Shown: positions 53,390-62,733, counted from the stretch's first letter. The stretch is 64,000 nt of DNA from Pandoraea captiosa (GCF_902459775.1 NZ_CABPSQ010000002.1:496001-560000); one strand, 5' to 3'. The notes: generated from the sequence alone by a model not told the origin. Numbers and translations: made by a program.

Positions 53390-53941
53390 TCAGTCGCGCG
53401 CGGCGTCGCGCAGCGTGTCGAGCTTGACCGCGAAGTTATGGTTGTCGTCCGCCACCCAGACCTCGCCGTCCTGAAGGGTGCATTGCAGACGCATTGTGCG
53501 CGACGCGAGCGCGGTGAGCGCCTCGGCCGATTCGTCGTCCAGCATTCGCACGGTGAGGTTCGACAAGCGGTTTACCTCCTTGAGCGTCGTCTGCCACCAG
53601 ATGGCGGCCGGCTTGCCGCCGTATGCGATGACATCGACATGCTGCGCGCGGCCGGCCGCTTTGACGAGACGGCGGGCGTCCGGTTGGCCGACATCGATCC
53701 AGCGCACGATGTCACCGCCGAAGTCATGCTCCCAGAGGTCCGGCTCGTCGGCGGTCGAGATGCCCTTGCCGAACGAGAGGCGCTCACCGGCGTACAGCAT
53801 GAACGCCAGCACACGCACCATCATGCGTTCGTCGGTTTCCGAGGGATGGCGGGCGATCGTGAGATTGTGGGTCGCGTAGTAGTGGCGATCGAGGTCGGTG
53901 ATTTGCACCTCGGCCTTGTAAATGGTGGCTTTGAGTGCCAT
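53390..53941 (-). CDS. yaeQ: YaeQ family protein
   Basis: Encodes 183 residues from ATG 53941. Family signatures are MALKATIYKAEVQITDLDRH, ERMMVRVLAFMLYAGERL, DIVRWIDVGQPDARRL and VDVIAYGG. YaeQ has a PD-(D/E)XK nuclease-like fold and has been linked to RfaH-related transcript elongation in enterics, but its activity is not settled. It is divergent from the alpha/beta hydrolase gene. Confidence 0.93.
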   Translation of the reverse strand: MALKATIYKAEVQITDLDRHYYATHNLTIARHPSETDERMMVRVLAFMLYAGERLSFGKGISTADEPDLWEHDFGGDIVRWIDVGQPDARRLVKAAGRAQHVDVIAYGGKPAAIWWQTTLKEVNRLSNLTVRMLDDESAEALTALASRTMRLQCTLQDGEVWVADDNHNFAVKLDTLRDAARD

Positions 53942-54074
53942 ACCGGGGAATCGCGGGCAACCGCAGGAATGAAGAAAGTCGCAAGGATACACCAGCGTGC
54001 GCAGGGACCCGTGTCGCTGCGAGCGGCCGGCAAGCTCGGTATACTGGCGCCTTCGTCTCACCAGAAGCATCCCC

Positions 54075-54911
54075 ATGCCGGTTCCTGCACCGCAAACGAT
54101 CGACGTCAACGGCTACCCGATGGCGTACGTCGAAACCCCCGCACCTGCCGACGCTGTCGGCGCCCCGCTAGTGCTGGTTCACGGCTCGCTCTGCGACTAC
54201 CGCTATTTCAAGCCGAACATGGCCCCGCTCGGACAACGGCGGCGCGTAATCTCGGTCAGTCTGCGGCACTATTTCCCCGAAGCCTGGAACGGTCACGACG
54301 GCGTGTTCTCCGGCGAGCAGCACGCCGAGGATCTCGCGGCGTTCATTACGGCACTGGGCGTCGGCCCTGTCCACGTGCTCGGCCATTCGCGCGGCGGCTA
54401 CGTCGCTCTGCGCACCGCGCTGCTCGCGCCCGATACCGTACGCTCGCTCATTCTGGCCGACCCCGGCGTGGAAATCAGTGGCGGGCCGGTACAGATTTCG
54501 CTCGACGGCGAGCGTGGCAACTTCCGGCAGAAGGCACTGAACGCCATCGAGGCAGGCGATGTCGATGGCGGCCTGGCGATTTTCATCGACGCGGTCAGCG
54601 GTCCGGACACATGGCGGCGCATGGTGCCGTGGTTCAAGCAAATGGTGCGCGACAACGCCCGTACGCTGATCGGACAGGTCGCCGAGCCACGCACGCCACT
54701 GCCCATCGACGCGTTGGGTGCGCTGCATGCCCCGGTGTTGCTCATGGGCGGTGCGCAAAGCCCCGCCCCCTATCCGGACGTACTCAATGCCCTCGCGTAC
54801 GCCATGCCGGACGCGCGTCGCATGCTGATTCAGGACGCATCGCACGGCATGAACCTCGCCAATCCGATCGCGTTTCACCGCGCGGTGGATGCCTTCCTCG
54901 GAAACGACTGA
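54075..54911 (+). CDS. Alpha/beta hydrolase
   Basis: Encodes 278 residues from ATG 54075 (MPVPAPQTIDVNGYPMAYVE). The oxyanion turn is LVHGSLCDYRYF, the nucleophile elbow is VLGHSRGGYVAL, and the catalytic His lies in LIQDASHGMNLAN. There is no signal peptide. It is a general cytosolic esterase- or haloalkane dehalogenase-like hydrolase. The substrate is unknown. Confidence 0.9.
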   Translation: MPVPAPQTIDVNGYPMAYVETPAPADAVGAPLVLVHGSLCDYRYFKPNMAPLGQRRRVISVSLRHYFPEAWNGHDGVFSGEQHAEDLAAFITALGVGPVHVLGHSRGGYVALRTALLAPDTVRSLILADPGVEISGGPVQISLDGERGNFRQKALNAIEAGDVDGGLAIFIDAVSGPDTWRRMVPWFKQMVRDNARTLIGQVAEPRTPLPIDALGALHAPVLLMGGAQSPAPYPDVLNALAYAMPDARRMLIQDASHGMNLANPIAFHRAVDAFLGND

Positions 54912-54924
54912 CGTCCCACACGTT

Positions 54925-55020
54925 TCGCGCGCCGCATGCATCACATGCGTCACGTGCGTCACATGTGACCCGTGCGCCCCATGCGTCCCATGCGTCGGAC
55001 GCGTCGGACGCGCCGGACGG
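54925..55020. repeat. 9-bp-type tandem repeats after the hydrolase gene
   Basis: Runs of CATGCGTCA- and GCGTCGGAC-type units follow the stop codon of the alpha/beta hydrolase within 20-110 bases. Confidence 0.7.
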
Positions 55021-55069
55021 TCCTGCCGAACCGGGCATGAGCGTGCCGCGCGGGACACTTGCCTCGCCG

Positions 55070-55447
55070 TCATTCGTCGCGTAACACGCCGTGACCCAGA
55101 CGCAAGCTCAGCGTACGCACGAGATCGGCCATCCACGCCTGATCCCGATCCGACAGTTTTTGCATTGCGCGATTGAGTGACGGATACGGATCGCAAGGTG
55201 CCGCGACACCGGTATCGGCCGCCATGCTGCCAGACGAATCGAACGCGAGCAGTTCGTGCGGCGGTAGCCCCAACGTGTCGGCCAGAATGCAGATGTTGCG
55301 CAGCGAGATATTGCGTTTGCCACGCTCGACACCACTCAGATAGGAACGCGCAAGACCACTCTCCAGGGCGAGCTTGTCCTGCGCCCAGTTGTATTTCTTG
55401 CGCAAACCGGCGAGGTGTCTGCCGAATCGGAATAAATTGGTGTCCAT
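55070..55447 (-). CDS. XRE-family regulator 1
   Basis: Encodes 125 residues. Residues 8-66 form a Cro/C1 helix-turn-helix (DKLALESGLARSYLSGVERG, then NICILADTLGLPPHELLAF). A second short conserved segment is at the C-terminus (LSDRDQAWMADLVRTLSLRL). It is clearly paralogous to the gene at 56241-57155. Its targets are unknown. Confidence 0.9.
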   Translation of the reverse strand: MDTNLFRFGRHLAGLRKKYNWAQDKLALESGLARSYLSGVERGKRNISLRNICILADTLGLPPHELLAFDSSGSMAADTGVAAPCDPYPSLNRAMQKLSDRDQAWMADLVRTLSLRLGHGVLRDE

Positions 55448-56240
55448 AAAAAAGTTTCCTTGTTAGGGACGAGAAGATTGGAACAAAAATCCGGCATCGG
55501 GGGCGGTGCCTCGGGTGTCCCTCGTTTGTGAGGCACGAACTGTCGGGGGCGCCTCGCAGATTTTTCGCGGACTTTCGGAGAAGGCACAACGAGCGCGGTC
55601 ATCCCGACGTCACTGGTGACGCTATTTCGCGTACGGGACGCGCATAGGGCACGTGTTGAATTCACGCGCTGCGATGCGTCCGGCGTGCTCGCTTCCCTTT
55701 GCCGCACTGGCGCCAACCAGAGCCGCGCAGTGTGACACTGGTCTGACCGGACGGAATAGAGCGGGGATTCTGAAAGGTTCCGCGTTGGGATGTCACTCGA
55801 TGTTGACGAGCAGAGCGTGATGTTGTGTCGAGCGGTAGGGAATTGGCGTAGGCGTCGAACCGCTGGCATTCCTGTCGTTATTGACGTTGTGAGCGTCCGC
55901 CCGACGTCGAGGTGGATTCATCGCGCAAACGCGCGACGGGCGTAAGGGGGATTATTTTTAAGAGGTTAAACAGTGACTTCAACGAGACGAATCATGGTGC
56001 GAGGCCCCCGGCAGAACCGGGGGACTTTGCGCGATGTCCTAAGCAGGCCCGTTGCCGATGTCGGCTGAAATCAGCGGCCATTGGCAGTCGATGAGTGGCC
56101 GATTAGAGCGTCATTAGCGGCCCATTGGCTGTCGATTAGCGGCGATATGCCGCGATGTTCGGCGATATGCAGCGGTATGCAGCGGTATGCAGCGGTATGC
56201 AGAGGTATGGGGCCATATGGAGCGGTATGGGCTCTCCGAC
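55448..56240. other. Long spacer between paralogous XRE genes
   Basis: About 790 bp has no convincing gene. It contains a perfect hairpin, CCCCCGG (56005-56011) with CCGGGGG (56017-56023), followed by ACTTT. It also contains a 10-bp repeat array at 56155-56230 and diverse short inverted repeats. The A-rich stretch next to 55448 probably carries the promoter of XRE regulator 1. Confidence 0.6.
56155..56230. repeat. 10-bp tandem repeat array
   Basis: Four perfect copies of GCAGCGGTAT lie between degenerate copies, ending about 11 bases beyond the stop of XRE regulator 2. Confidence 0.9.
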
Positions 56241-57155
56241 TTAGTCGTCGCCGTCGATCAGGGGTCTCGACGGTTCGCGGGCCGCACCGCCCGAGGGTCC
56301 AGACTCGCGATCCGGCTCGCCGATCGGGCGCACCATCGGCGATGCGCCGGTGGACGCGTTGCGCGCCGCTGCGTCGGCATCGGCATCTCCGGAACGCGAT
56401 GCGGCGAGTCGGTGACCTGCCGCATAGGCGGGCTCGACGCCGGTGTCAACCGGAAGACGAGGCGGGGTTTCGCCGAAGCGGGCGTGGTGCTCACGCGTCC
56501 GGGCGGCATTGTCGGCACCGTCTGCGGCATCCGCACGCAGCGCGATGAATTCACCACTTGAGCCCTCGCCGTCGCCGGCCACGCTCGCTGCCTTCCCCTC
56601 GTGGTCTTCGATGCCGTCGAGGCCTTCGTCATTTGCTTCGTCTCTTCCCCCGTCTCTTCCCTCGTCTCTTCCCTCATCTCGCCGCTCGTGTTGCCCCTCA
56701 CCTTGAATCTGATCGACGACGACATCGCCGTCGAGCGCATCGGCGCGGGTTTGGGCATAGGCGGCGGTTGCGGCCGGTGGCGCGGCATGACTCAAACGGG
56801 AACTGAGACTGCGGATGATCTCGGCGAGCCAGACCTGATCGCGGTTTTCGAGCTTGCACAGCGAGCGACTGATTTGCGGCAGCGGCGTGCGCTCGCCGGG
56901 CGTTGCAGCATCGGCGCCGTCGGCGGCGCTCGACGCGTTCTGCGCAAAGCGCAGCATCTCGGACGTTGGAACACCCAACGTATCGGCCAGCACACAGATG
57001 TTGACGAGAGCGACGTTGCGTCGACCGCGCTCGATGCCGCTGACATATGAGCGAGCCAGACCGCTCTCGAGCGCAAGTTTCTCCTGCGACCAGCCGCGTG
57101 CTTTGCGCAAGCGGGCGAGGTGGTCTCCGAACAGCGCGAGTGGATTCGTTTGCAT
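56241..57155 (-). CDS. XRE-family regulator 2 with long disordered tail
   Basis: Encodes 304 residues from ATG 57155 (MQTNPLALFG). The helix-turn-helix (EKLALESGLARSYVSGIERG, NICVLADTLGVPTSEMLRF) and the second segment (LENRDQVWLAEIIRSLSSRL) match regulator 1. The following 170 residues are low-complexity, with an Arg-Asp-Glu-Gly repeat encoded by 12-bp units (56640-56685) and acidic Ala/Asp runs. A tail of this kind is unusual for an XRE protein and is probably disordered. Confidence 0.85.
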   Translation of the reverse strand: MQTNPLALFGDHLARLRKARGWSQEKLALESGLARSYVSGIERGRRNVALVNICVLADTLGVPTSEMLRFAQNASSAADGADAATPGERTPLPQISRSLCKLENRDQVWLAEIIRSLSSRLSHAAPPAATAAYAQTRADALDGDVVVDQIQGEGQHERRDEGRDEGRDGGRDEANDEGLDGIEDHEGKAASVAGDGEGSSGEFIALRADAADGADNAARTREHHARFGETPPRLPVDTGVEPAYAAGHRLAASRSGDADADAAARNASTGASPMVRPIGEPDRESGPSGGAAREPSRPLIDGDD

Positions 57156-57284
57156 GGCGAGACTCCGTTGACGAGTCACACAGCGTAATCAATCCCCCCG
57201 CGCCCTGCGACGTTATATCGCTCTCCTTCCCATGCGTTACAGGCGGGCCTCTATAAAGAGTCGTCGACCTTTATAGCGCAAAAT

Positions 57285-58208
57285 TTATCGGACGCTTCCC
57301 AATTCATCCGCAGTAGGCGACATCGTTTCACGCGCTTTGCGAATCGGCAGATGCCAGTTTTCGCCGAGCGCCACGCCGGCAAGGATCAACGCGCCACCCA
57401 CGAGGTGATAGAGCGCCAGATGTTCACCCAGGCCGAAGGCGGCGATCAGCGCCGTGAAGATCGGTACCAGATTGATGACGACGGTTGCGCGTCGCGGGCC
57501 GATGCGTGCGACCCCAACCATCCAGATGAACGGCGCAATCACCGACACCGGAATGGCGGCAAAGGCGAGCTCGGGCAGGTTGTCCAGCGAGACTCCGGCC
57601 TTTTGCGAGAACAGATAGAACGGCAGCAGCGCAATGACCGCGAACACGACCTGTGCGTAGAGCGATGGCAGCGGCGCAAGCGGCAAGCGCCACTTGCGCA
57701 GCAGCACGCAGTAGATGGCGTAGGCGAGCATCGCGACGACCATCATCGCGTCACCCACGCCGATACCCTGATCTGCCAGATGCAATAGCGAACCGTGGCC
57801 CACCACGAGCAACACGCCACCGATGGACAGCAGGCCACCGACGAGTGCCCCGGCGGTCAGGGCGTCGCCCAGGAGCATCACGGCCAGACCGAGCGTGGTG
57901 AGCGGCAGCAGCGCCAGAATGATGCCCATGTTCGTCGCGCTGGTGTAGTGCGCCGCCGAGTACGCGATGCCCTGATACAGCGCCATGCCGAGCACGCCAA
58001 GCGTGGCGTACTGCGCCATATGCGGCGCAAATGTCTGGCGCGCGCGCCACAGTCGCGGCAACGCCAGCGGCGTGAGGATCAGCCCTGCCGCGAACCAGCG
58101 CAGGAAGGCGATCTCCGCAGGAAAGATGTGACCGACAGCAAGCTTGTTGACGATCACGTTGGCCGACCAGATGAGCACAGCGGTCAGCGGCAGAATGAAA
58201 TTAGCCAT
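57285..58208 (-). CDS. EamA-family (DMT) transporter 2
   Basis: Encodes 307 residues from ATG 58208 (MANFILPLTAVLIWSANVIV). It has about ten membrane segments in two EamA repeats (IFPAEIAFLRWFAAGLILTP, ALLPLTTLGLAVMLLGDALT, VIAPFIWMVGVARIGPRRAT). No good ribosome site precedes the ATG. A longer frame starting at 58313 would add a repeat-encoded leader. It is a putative exporter of amino acids or metabolites. Confidence 0.88.
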   Translation of the reverse strand: MANFILPLTAVLIWSANVIVNKLAVGHIFPAEIAFLRWFAAGLILTPLALPRLWRARQTFAPHMAQYATLGVLGMALYQGIAYSAAHYTSATNMGIILALLPLTTLGLAVMLLGDALTAGALVGGLLSIGGVLLVVGHGSLLHLADQGIGVGDAMMVVAMLAYAIYCVLLRKWRLPLAPLPSLYAQVVFAVIALLPFYLFSQKAGVSLDNLPELAFAAIPVSVIAPFIWMVGVARIGPRRATVVINLVPIFTALIAAFGLGEHLALYHLVGGALILAGVALGENWHLPIRKARETMSPTADELGSVR

Positions 58209-58727
58209 GATGGGGAGGAGTGTGCCGGTCGGACCCGCAATCGGCGCGGATGCAAAGAGGCAAAGAGGCAAAGAGGCAAAGGGACAAAGAGGGGAAGAGG
58301 CGAACCAGAGCAAACGCTGGAGCCAATTGTCAGCCCGAACGGCCCTATCGCATAACGAATTTCAGACAAAAGATGAGGGATTTCGGACGCGACGACGGCA
58401 TGATGCAGCCGGGCTCGAAGCGCGTTGAAACGCGTCGAAACGCGTCGAAAGGCTTTGGGCAGGCGTTTGAAGTGCGCTGGTCCGACCCGTTGTACCGATG
58501 CTCGCTGCTGCGTCGGCGGCTGCGGGAGATCGGCGCAGTCGGGCGTTACGGTGGGAGGCGTTCGGTGCGGTGCTCGTGAACACCGGCGAAGTGGCGGGAC
58601 GCGATCTGATGCATCGTCTGCTGGCCGATCTGCGCGCTCGCGTGGCACCGATTGACGGATTCGGGACGTCGATGGGGCGGGCGGCCCGCCATTGGCCGAC
58701 AACCCCCCGTTACGCTGACTAAGCGAA
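58209..58727. other. Intergenic region, no gene recognised
   Basis: It contains an 8-bp repeat run (GGCAAAGA type, 58253-58290) just upstream of transporter 2 and a 10-bp CGCGTTGAAA/CGCGTCGAAA run near 58421-58450. Open frames here look random. Confidence 0.55.
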
Positions 58728-58973
58728 TCAGCGCACGCAAAGACGTGTGAGCGCACCGCGCAGCGCGGCAGGCAGAGCGGCGGCGAAGCTGAAGGGACGC
58801 GCGAGCGTCGCCAGTCCCTCGCCGTTGAGCACGCGGGCACCTTCCAGATGCGTGGCCAATACGCAGAAATCTTCACGGCGCATACCCACGCGCCGGCAAG
58901 CGTGATCGAGTTGCTTGAGGTCACTCGGATGCAGCGAGATGGTGAGGGTAACGCGCTCTGGGTCGGTATTCAT
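58728..58973 (-). CDS. Small hypothetical protein, possibly ribbon-helix-helix
   Basis: Encodes 81 residues from ATG 58973 (MNTDPERVTLTISLHPSDLK). The N-terminal beta-strand followed by two helices (LKQLDHACRRVGMRREDFCV) would fit a ribbon-helix-helix DNA-binding protein, but the resemblance is weak. The rest is Ala/Leu/Arg-rich. No toxin-like partner gene is adjacent. Confidence 0.45.
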   Translation of the reverse strand: MNTDPERVTLTISLHPSDLKQLDHACRRVGMRREDFCVLATHLEGARVLNGEGLATLARPFSFAAALPAALRGALTRLCVR

Positions 58974-59658
58974 GTCTTTCGGTTTTCTCTTTTTCAAAAC
59001 TTCGGGCATGACGCGCAGGCAGGCGCATGCCAAAACGCCCACGTGGAAACGAGGGCGAGCCGGATCCGACTACGCTGGATCGGCCGATAGGGCGAACATC
59101 GCGGATACGACGAAGGAACGACATCGCAGTGTTTGAACGGCGAAATCGATTCCGACGAAGCACGCAACGTGTGATCGTGGCGTCGGGTTGTCTTTTGCAA
59201 CGCGTGGGCAATACGAGGCTGTGGGCGCGCAATCCGCCGCCTGAATCCAGCATTGGCGGCGGTACGGCACTAACGCGTGAGAGCGATGCCTCGTAAAAAC
59301 GGGGAGGGATGACTCTCCATCCGGCCACGACAATGGCGCCGGAATACAGCATGAGTACTGCTAACTACGACTGCGGGTATTGCTAAAGATCACTACAACG
59401 ATCGTCACCAGATATCGATGACGGGTGCTGCAAGCTATTGCGGGTACTGCGGTGATGCGAGACCTTCCAACTTCAGGACTGCGGGTGATGCGTGTACAGC
59501 GATGCAGACATCGATATTCCGAGACTGCGACTTGCTGAACTGCCACTGCGGATAAAACAAAACTACGGAACTACACCAACCATCAACTTCCGAACTGCTA
59601 CTGCTACTGCTACTGCTACTGCTACTGCATCCGATACGCGCTTGCGGACATCGCCGGG
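58974..59658. other. Gene-poor, lower-GC repeat region
   Basis: It contains many imperfect ACTGCGGGT/CTACTGC-type repeats from 59355 to 59480 and a perfect CTACTG hexamer run at 59597-59627. No credible gene is seen. The base composition is lower in GC than in the flanking genes. Confidence 0.6.
59597..59627. repeat. CTACTG hexanucleotide repeat
   Basis: Five copies of CTACTG occur in a row. On the minus strand they would encode a run of Ser or Ala-Val depending on frame, but no real gene covers them. Confidence 0.9.
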
Positions 59659-59844
59659 TTATGCGGCGTCCTTGAACTGGATGCGGGGGCACGGCGTCAC
59701 GCGGTGACGTCGGCGGTACCGCAGCACGCGTTCAACGTGGGCCGCAGCGGCTGTGCGCATCGACTGTCGATGCAACTGCCTCACGCGTGCTGCCGACACG
59801 CAAACCGCAAATGTCGCGATCAACAACCAACTCGTGAACACCAC
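59659..59844 (-). CDS. Possible small single-span membrane protein
   Basis: This is a 61-codon frame starting at GTG, with AAAGGGAG at a suitable distance upstream. The N-terminus is hydrophobic (FTSWLLIATFAVCVSAARV), one membrane span. The rest is Arg/His-rich and cytoplasmic by the positive-inside rule. It has no recognised family, and existence as a gene is uncertain. Confidence 0.3.
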   Translation of the reverse strand: MVFTSWLLIATFAVCVSAARVRQLHRQSMRTAAAAHVERVLRYRRRHRVTPCPRIQFKDAA

Positions 59845-60142
59845 TACGTTTCTCCCTTTGATGTTTGCAGCGCCAGGACAAACCGGTGCGCATCGAATTC
59901 ATAGGGAAATCAAAAAGCGTGGTAACCGCCGGTTGCAACTGCATGTCACTTCAATGGAGTGCATTCTAAATAGATTCCCGAATAGGGTAAACCCTTAAAA
60001 TCGTAAAGAGTGTATTTTTTTAGACGAACAATGCCAAAACTCCAAACGATCGTTTGAATAAATGCGTTATTGAAGCGCCATTTAGACCTTACCGCGGCGT
60101 TCCGAAAACGTTATGGAGAGGTCGTTGATTTCACAGGGAAAT
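59845..60142. other. Intergenic A/T-richer region with palindrome
   Basis: No gene is seen. It has A/T-rich promoter-like stretches and a 14-bp perfect palindrome, CAAACGATCGTTTG, at 60043-60056. Confidence 0.5.
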
Positions 60143-60180
60143 TCGGCCCGAACCCGCATGGTTAAACGCGTTCGGGCCGA
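60143..60180 (-). terminator. Terminator of porin 2
   Basis: TCGGCCCGAAC (60143-60153) pairs perfectly with GTTCGGGCCGA (60170-60180). On the minus strand it is followed by ATTTCCC, a weak T-tract. Confidence 0.65.
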
Positions 60181-60200
60181 GTGGGGTCACGACTTCGCCA

Positions 60201-61412
60201 TCAGAAGCTGTGCTTTAACCCCATACCCACCAGCAATTGCGTTCGCGCACCCGCATCGATGCCGTACGATCCGACGGAAGCCGTCGCTTCCACTGCGCGT
60301 CCCTGATTCAGCGTTTTGCCAACGGCTTGCTGATAACCACCGATCACGTAAGTGGACGTACGCTTGGACAGCGCATAAGTGACGCCAGCATTGAACTGGT
60401 TGTAATGCGCGCCGATCGAGCCGTCCGCGCGCATGCGGGTGTAGCTGTAACCCACGCCGGTATTGATCGCCGGTGTGAGCGCGTAGGTCGCAAAGGCATT
60501 GATGGTGTCGAACTTTGCGGTACCGGAGAAGTTCGACAGGCCATCGCTCGCGTACTGGGCGTTCGAGAACGACACACCCAGAATGGCAGGACCGATCGCG
60601 TACTTGCCACCCACGCGGGCGATGCGCACTTTGCTCGCCGTGCGGAATCCGGCGTTGATCGGCGAGTTGAACAGCGAACCGGCGCTACTGGTCCATTCGC
60701 GGTAAGGCCAGTCGCTGTTCTCGCCGAAGCGTCCGCGGTTGCTGCCACCATCGGCGAAGAAGTAGCCTGCCGCGAGAGCAACCGGCCCATTGCTGTAGGC
60801 ACCCGCGAGGCCATACGCGCGGCCCGCGCCTTCCTTCCCCGCGACGTTGCCCGTCGCATACATCCCCTCGAATTGCAGACCGCCGAAGTTCGGCGTTGCG
60901 TAACGAATCGAGTTGTTGATGCGTGCGCCGTTGTCGTAGTTGTCGACATCGCCCGGCGTGGCGAAGAAGCCGCCGAAGTAACCGTCGGCGGTCAGGCCCT
61001 GCACGAGATTGACGACCGGATCGTACTGGCGGCCGATCGTCACCTCACCCCATTCGGGGCTCCTGAGACCGACGATGGCCTTCCGGCCGAACGCGAGTCC
61101 GCCGTTGCCCATGCTGCCGTTGACGGCGTTGAAACCGCTTTCGATCTGGAAGAGGGCGGACAGGCCGCGACCGAGCGATTCGGTGCCGCGCAGGCCCCAG
61201 CGGCTACCGCCGATGATGTTGCTCGTGATGCCGGAAAACGACTCGGGGCCATTGGATTGCGCCGTGTGATTCGCATGCACGAAGCCGGGGTCGATGGTGC
61301 CGTAGAGGGTGACGTTGCTGGCGCTGACGCTCGCGGGCAGGGCAAACAACGAGAGCGTTGCGGCGAGCGCGAGGGCGCGCACGCCGGTGGTCGAGTGTGG
61401 ACGTTGGGTCAT
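60201..61412 (-). CDS. Gram-negative porin 2 (OmpC-like)
   Basis: Encodes 403 residues. A signal peptide ends VSA, and the mature chain starts SNVTLYGTIDPGFVHANHTA. Porin features are SRWGLRGTESLGRGLSALFQ, FGRKAIVGLRSPEWGEVTIG, YDNGARINNSIRYATPNFGG and the terminal Phe (VGMGLKHSF). It is longer than porin 1 because of larger extracellular loops near residues 200-250. It has a private terminator and a candidate operator upstream. Confidence 0.95.
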   Translation of the reverse strand: MTQRPHSTTGVRALALAATLSLFALPASVSASNVTLYGTIDPGFVHANHTAQSNGPESFSGITSNIIGGSRWGLRGTESLGRGLSALFQIESGFNAVNGSMGNGGLAFGRKAIVGLRSPEWGEVTIGRQYDPVVNLVQGLTADGYFGGFFATPGDVDNYDNGARINNSIRYATPNFGGLQFEGMYATGNVAGKEGAGRAYGLAGAYSNGPVALAAGYFFADGGSNRGRFGENSDWPYREWTSSAGSLFNSPINAGFRTASKVRIARVGGKYAIGPAILGVSFSNAQYASDGLSNFSGTAKFDTINAFATYALTPAINTGVGYSYTRMRADGSIGAHYNQFNAGVTYALSKRTSTYVIGGYQQAVGKTLNQGRAVEATASVGSYGIDAGARTQLLVGMGLKHSF

Positions 61413-61474
61413 GGTGTCGGGCGCTCTTGGCGCGCAGGGTTGAAATCGACACCGAGAATATTTCTGAACCCCTA

Positions 61475-61500
61475 TTCGGATTCCTTATGAAAATTCCGAA
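61475..61500. promoter_or_regulatory. Inverted repeat upstream of porin 2
   Basis: TTCGGA (61475-61480) and TCCGAA (61495-61500) are separated by 14 bases, 63-88 bases before the porin 2 start. This spacing suits a regulator dimer near the promoter. Confidence 0.4.
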
Positions 61501-61639
61501 ACCACGCAAAGCCCCATGGCAGCGACCATCGTTCTGTGTTGCTGCCAAATTTTCTAGGAACCCTCCTTAGGAAACTCGCCTGGACTCCGCGATAAGCGGC
61601 CTTGCGAAACGATCCACTACGTGCGCGGCGCGCAAGCCC

Positions 61640-62530
61640 TTACGTCTCGTCCTTCGCCAGACCTGCGCGACGCACCGCCACCCGCGACAGCGCGGCCCAG
61701 TCGAGCTGCCCTTCACCATGGGCGAGGCTGTCGAGATGATTGTCGCGCAGCACGCTCGCGAAGGGCATCGGCACGTTGGCGGCTTCCCCGGCGAGCAGGG
61801 CGAGACGCACGTCCTTTGCGCCGAGCGAAAGCTTGAAGCCCGCCGGTTCGAACACCTGCTTCGAAATCGACGCACCGTATCCGGTGTACGCCGGCGTGTT
61901 GAACATCGTGGTGGTGATCATGTCGAGGAAATCGCTGCCCGCCACCCCGTGTCCCTGTGCGAGCGCGGCCGCTTCGCTCATCGACTCGATAGCGCTGGCG
62001 ATCATGAAGTTGGCGGCGAGCTTCACTACGTTGGCGCTCTCGGGGGCGTCGCCAAAACGCCATGTGCGCTGACCGAGTACGTCGAACAGCGGCGCGATCG
62101 CATCGAGCGTGGTCGACTGACCGGCGGCCAGAATGTTGAGCCTGCCGGCTTGAGCCACATTCACGCGGCCGAGCACGGGGGCTGCCACATAACGCAGGTC
62201 GAGCGCCTCGCACTGCGCGCGCATTTCACGGGCGAACGCGAGCGAGACGGTCGCCATGTTCACGACGATGGCGCCCGGCGTGAGCGCGGCGAGCGCGCCC
62301 CCGTCGACGAGGACGGCGCGCGATGCGTCATCGTCGGCGAGCATGGCGATGAGGACGTCGACACCGAGGGCCGCCTGTGCGGGGCTGGATGCGGCGAAAG
62401 CGCCGTGCGCCGCGAGCGCGTCGACCGGCTCGGTCGAGCGGTTCCACACACGCAGCGCGAAGCCTGCGTCGAGCAGATTGCGTGCCATGGGGGCACCCAT
62501 CGTGCCGAGACCGAGAAATCCGATATTCAT
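61640..62530 (-). CDS. 3-hydroxyisobutyrate dehydrogenase-family oxidoreductase
   Basis: Encodes 296 residues from ATG 62530, with AGGAG upstream. The NAD(P) motif is IGFLGLGTMGAPMARNLLDA. The substrate region is APVLGRVNVAQAGRLNILAA, and the catalytic Lys lies in VVKLAANFMIASAIESMSEA. The family includes 3-hydroxyisobutyrate, tartronate semialdehyde and succinic semialdehyde reductases. The APVLGR in place of the usual APVSGG suggests the glyoxylate/succinic semialdehyde reductase-like or imine-reductase-like branch. The substrate is unproven. Confidence 0.9.
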   Translation of the reverse strand: MNIGFLGLGTMGAPMARNLLDAGFALRVWNRSTEPVDALAAHGAFAASSPAQAALGVDVLIAMLADDDASRAVLVDGGALAALTPGAIVVNMATVSLAFAREMRAQCEALDLRYVAAPVLGRVNVAQAGRLNILAAGQSTTLDAIAPLFDVLGQRTWRFGDAPESANVVKLAANFMIASAIESMSEAAALAQGHGVAGSDFLDMITTTMFNTPAYTGYGASISKQVFEPAGFKLSLGAKDVRLALLAGEAANVPMPFASVLRDNHLDSLAHGEGQLDWAALSRVAVRRAGLAKDET

Positions 62531-62733
62531 ACCTTCTCCTGGTGCATGAGGTGGGGTTGCTGCGCGTGCGACGCGTGCGGTGCCGCGCCCATGCGTCCGT
62601 CGACATACCCGGCGGGCGGGGGGGCGGACCGGTACCTCCAGAAAGCATGACACCGGACACGGGTTTTTGCAGGGCAGACCCGGGCACCGGTAAGATGTTC
62701 GACATCGTTCCGCCCTGTGTGCCCCCAGCCATC

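Noticed and set aside
59435-59692. Poly-serine small protein on the minus strand
   Set aside because: The Ser run comes only from the hexanucleotide repeat. The rest has no structure-like composition.
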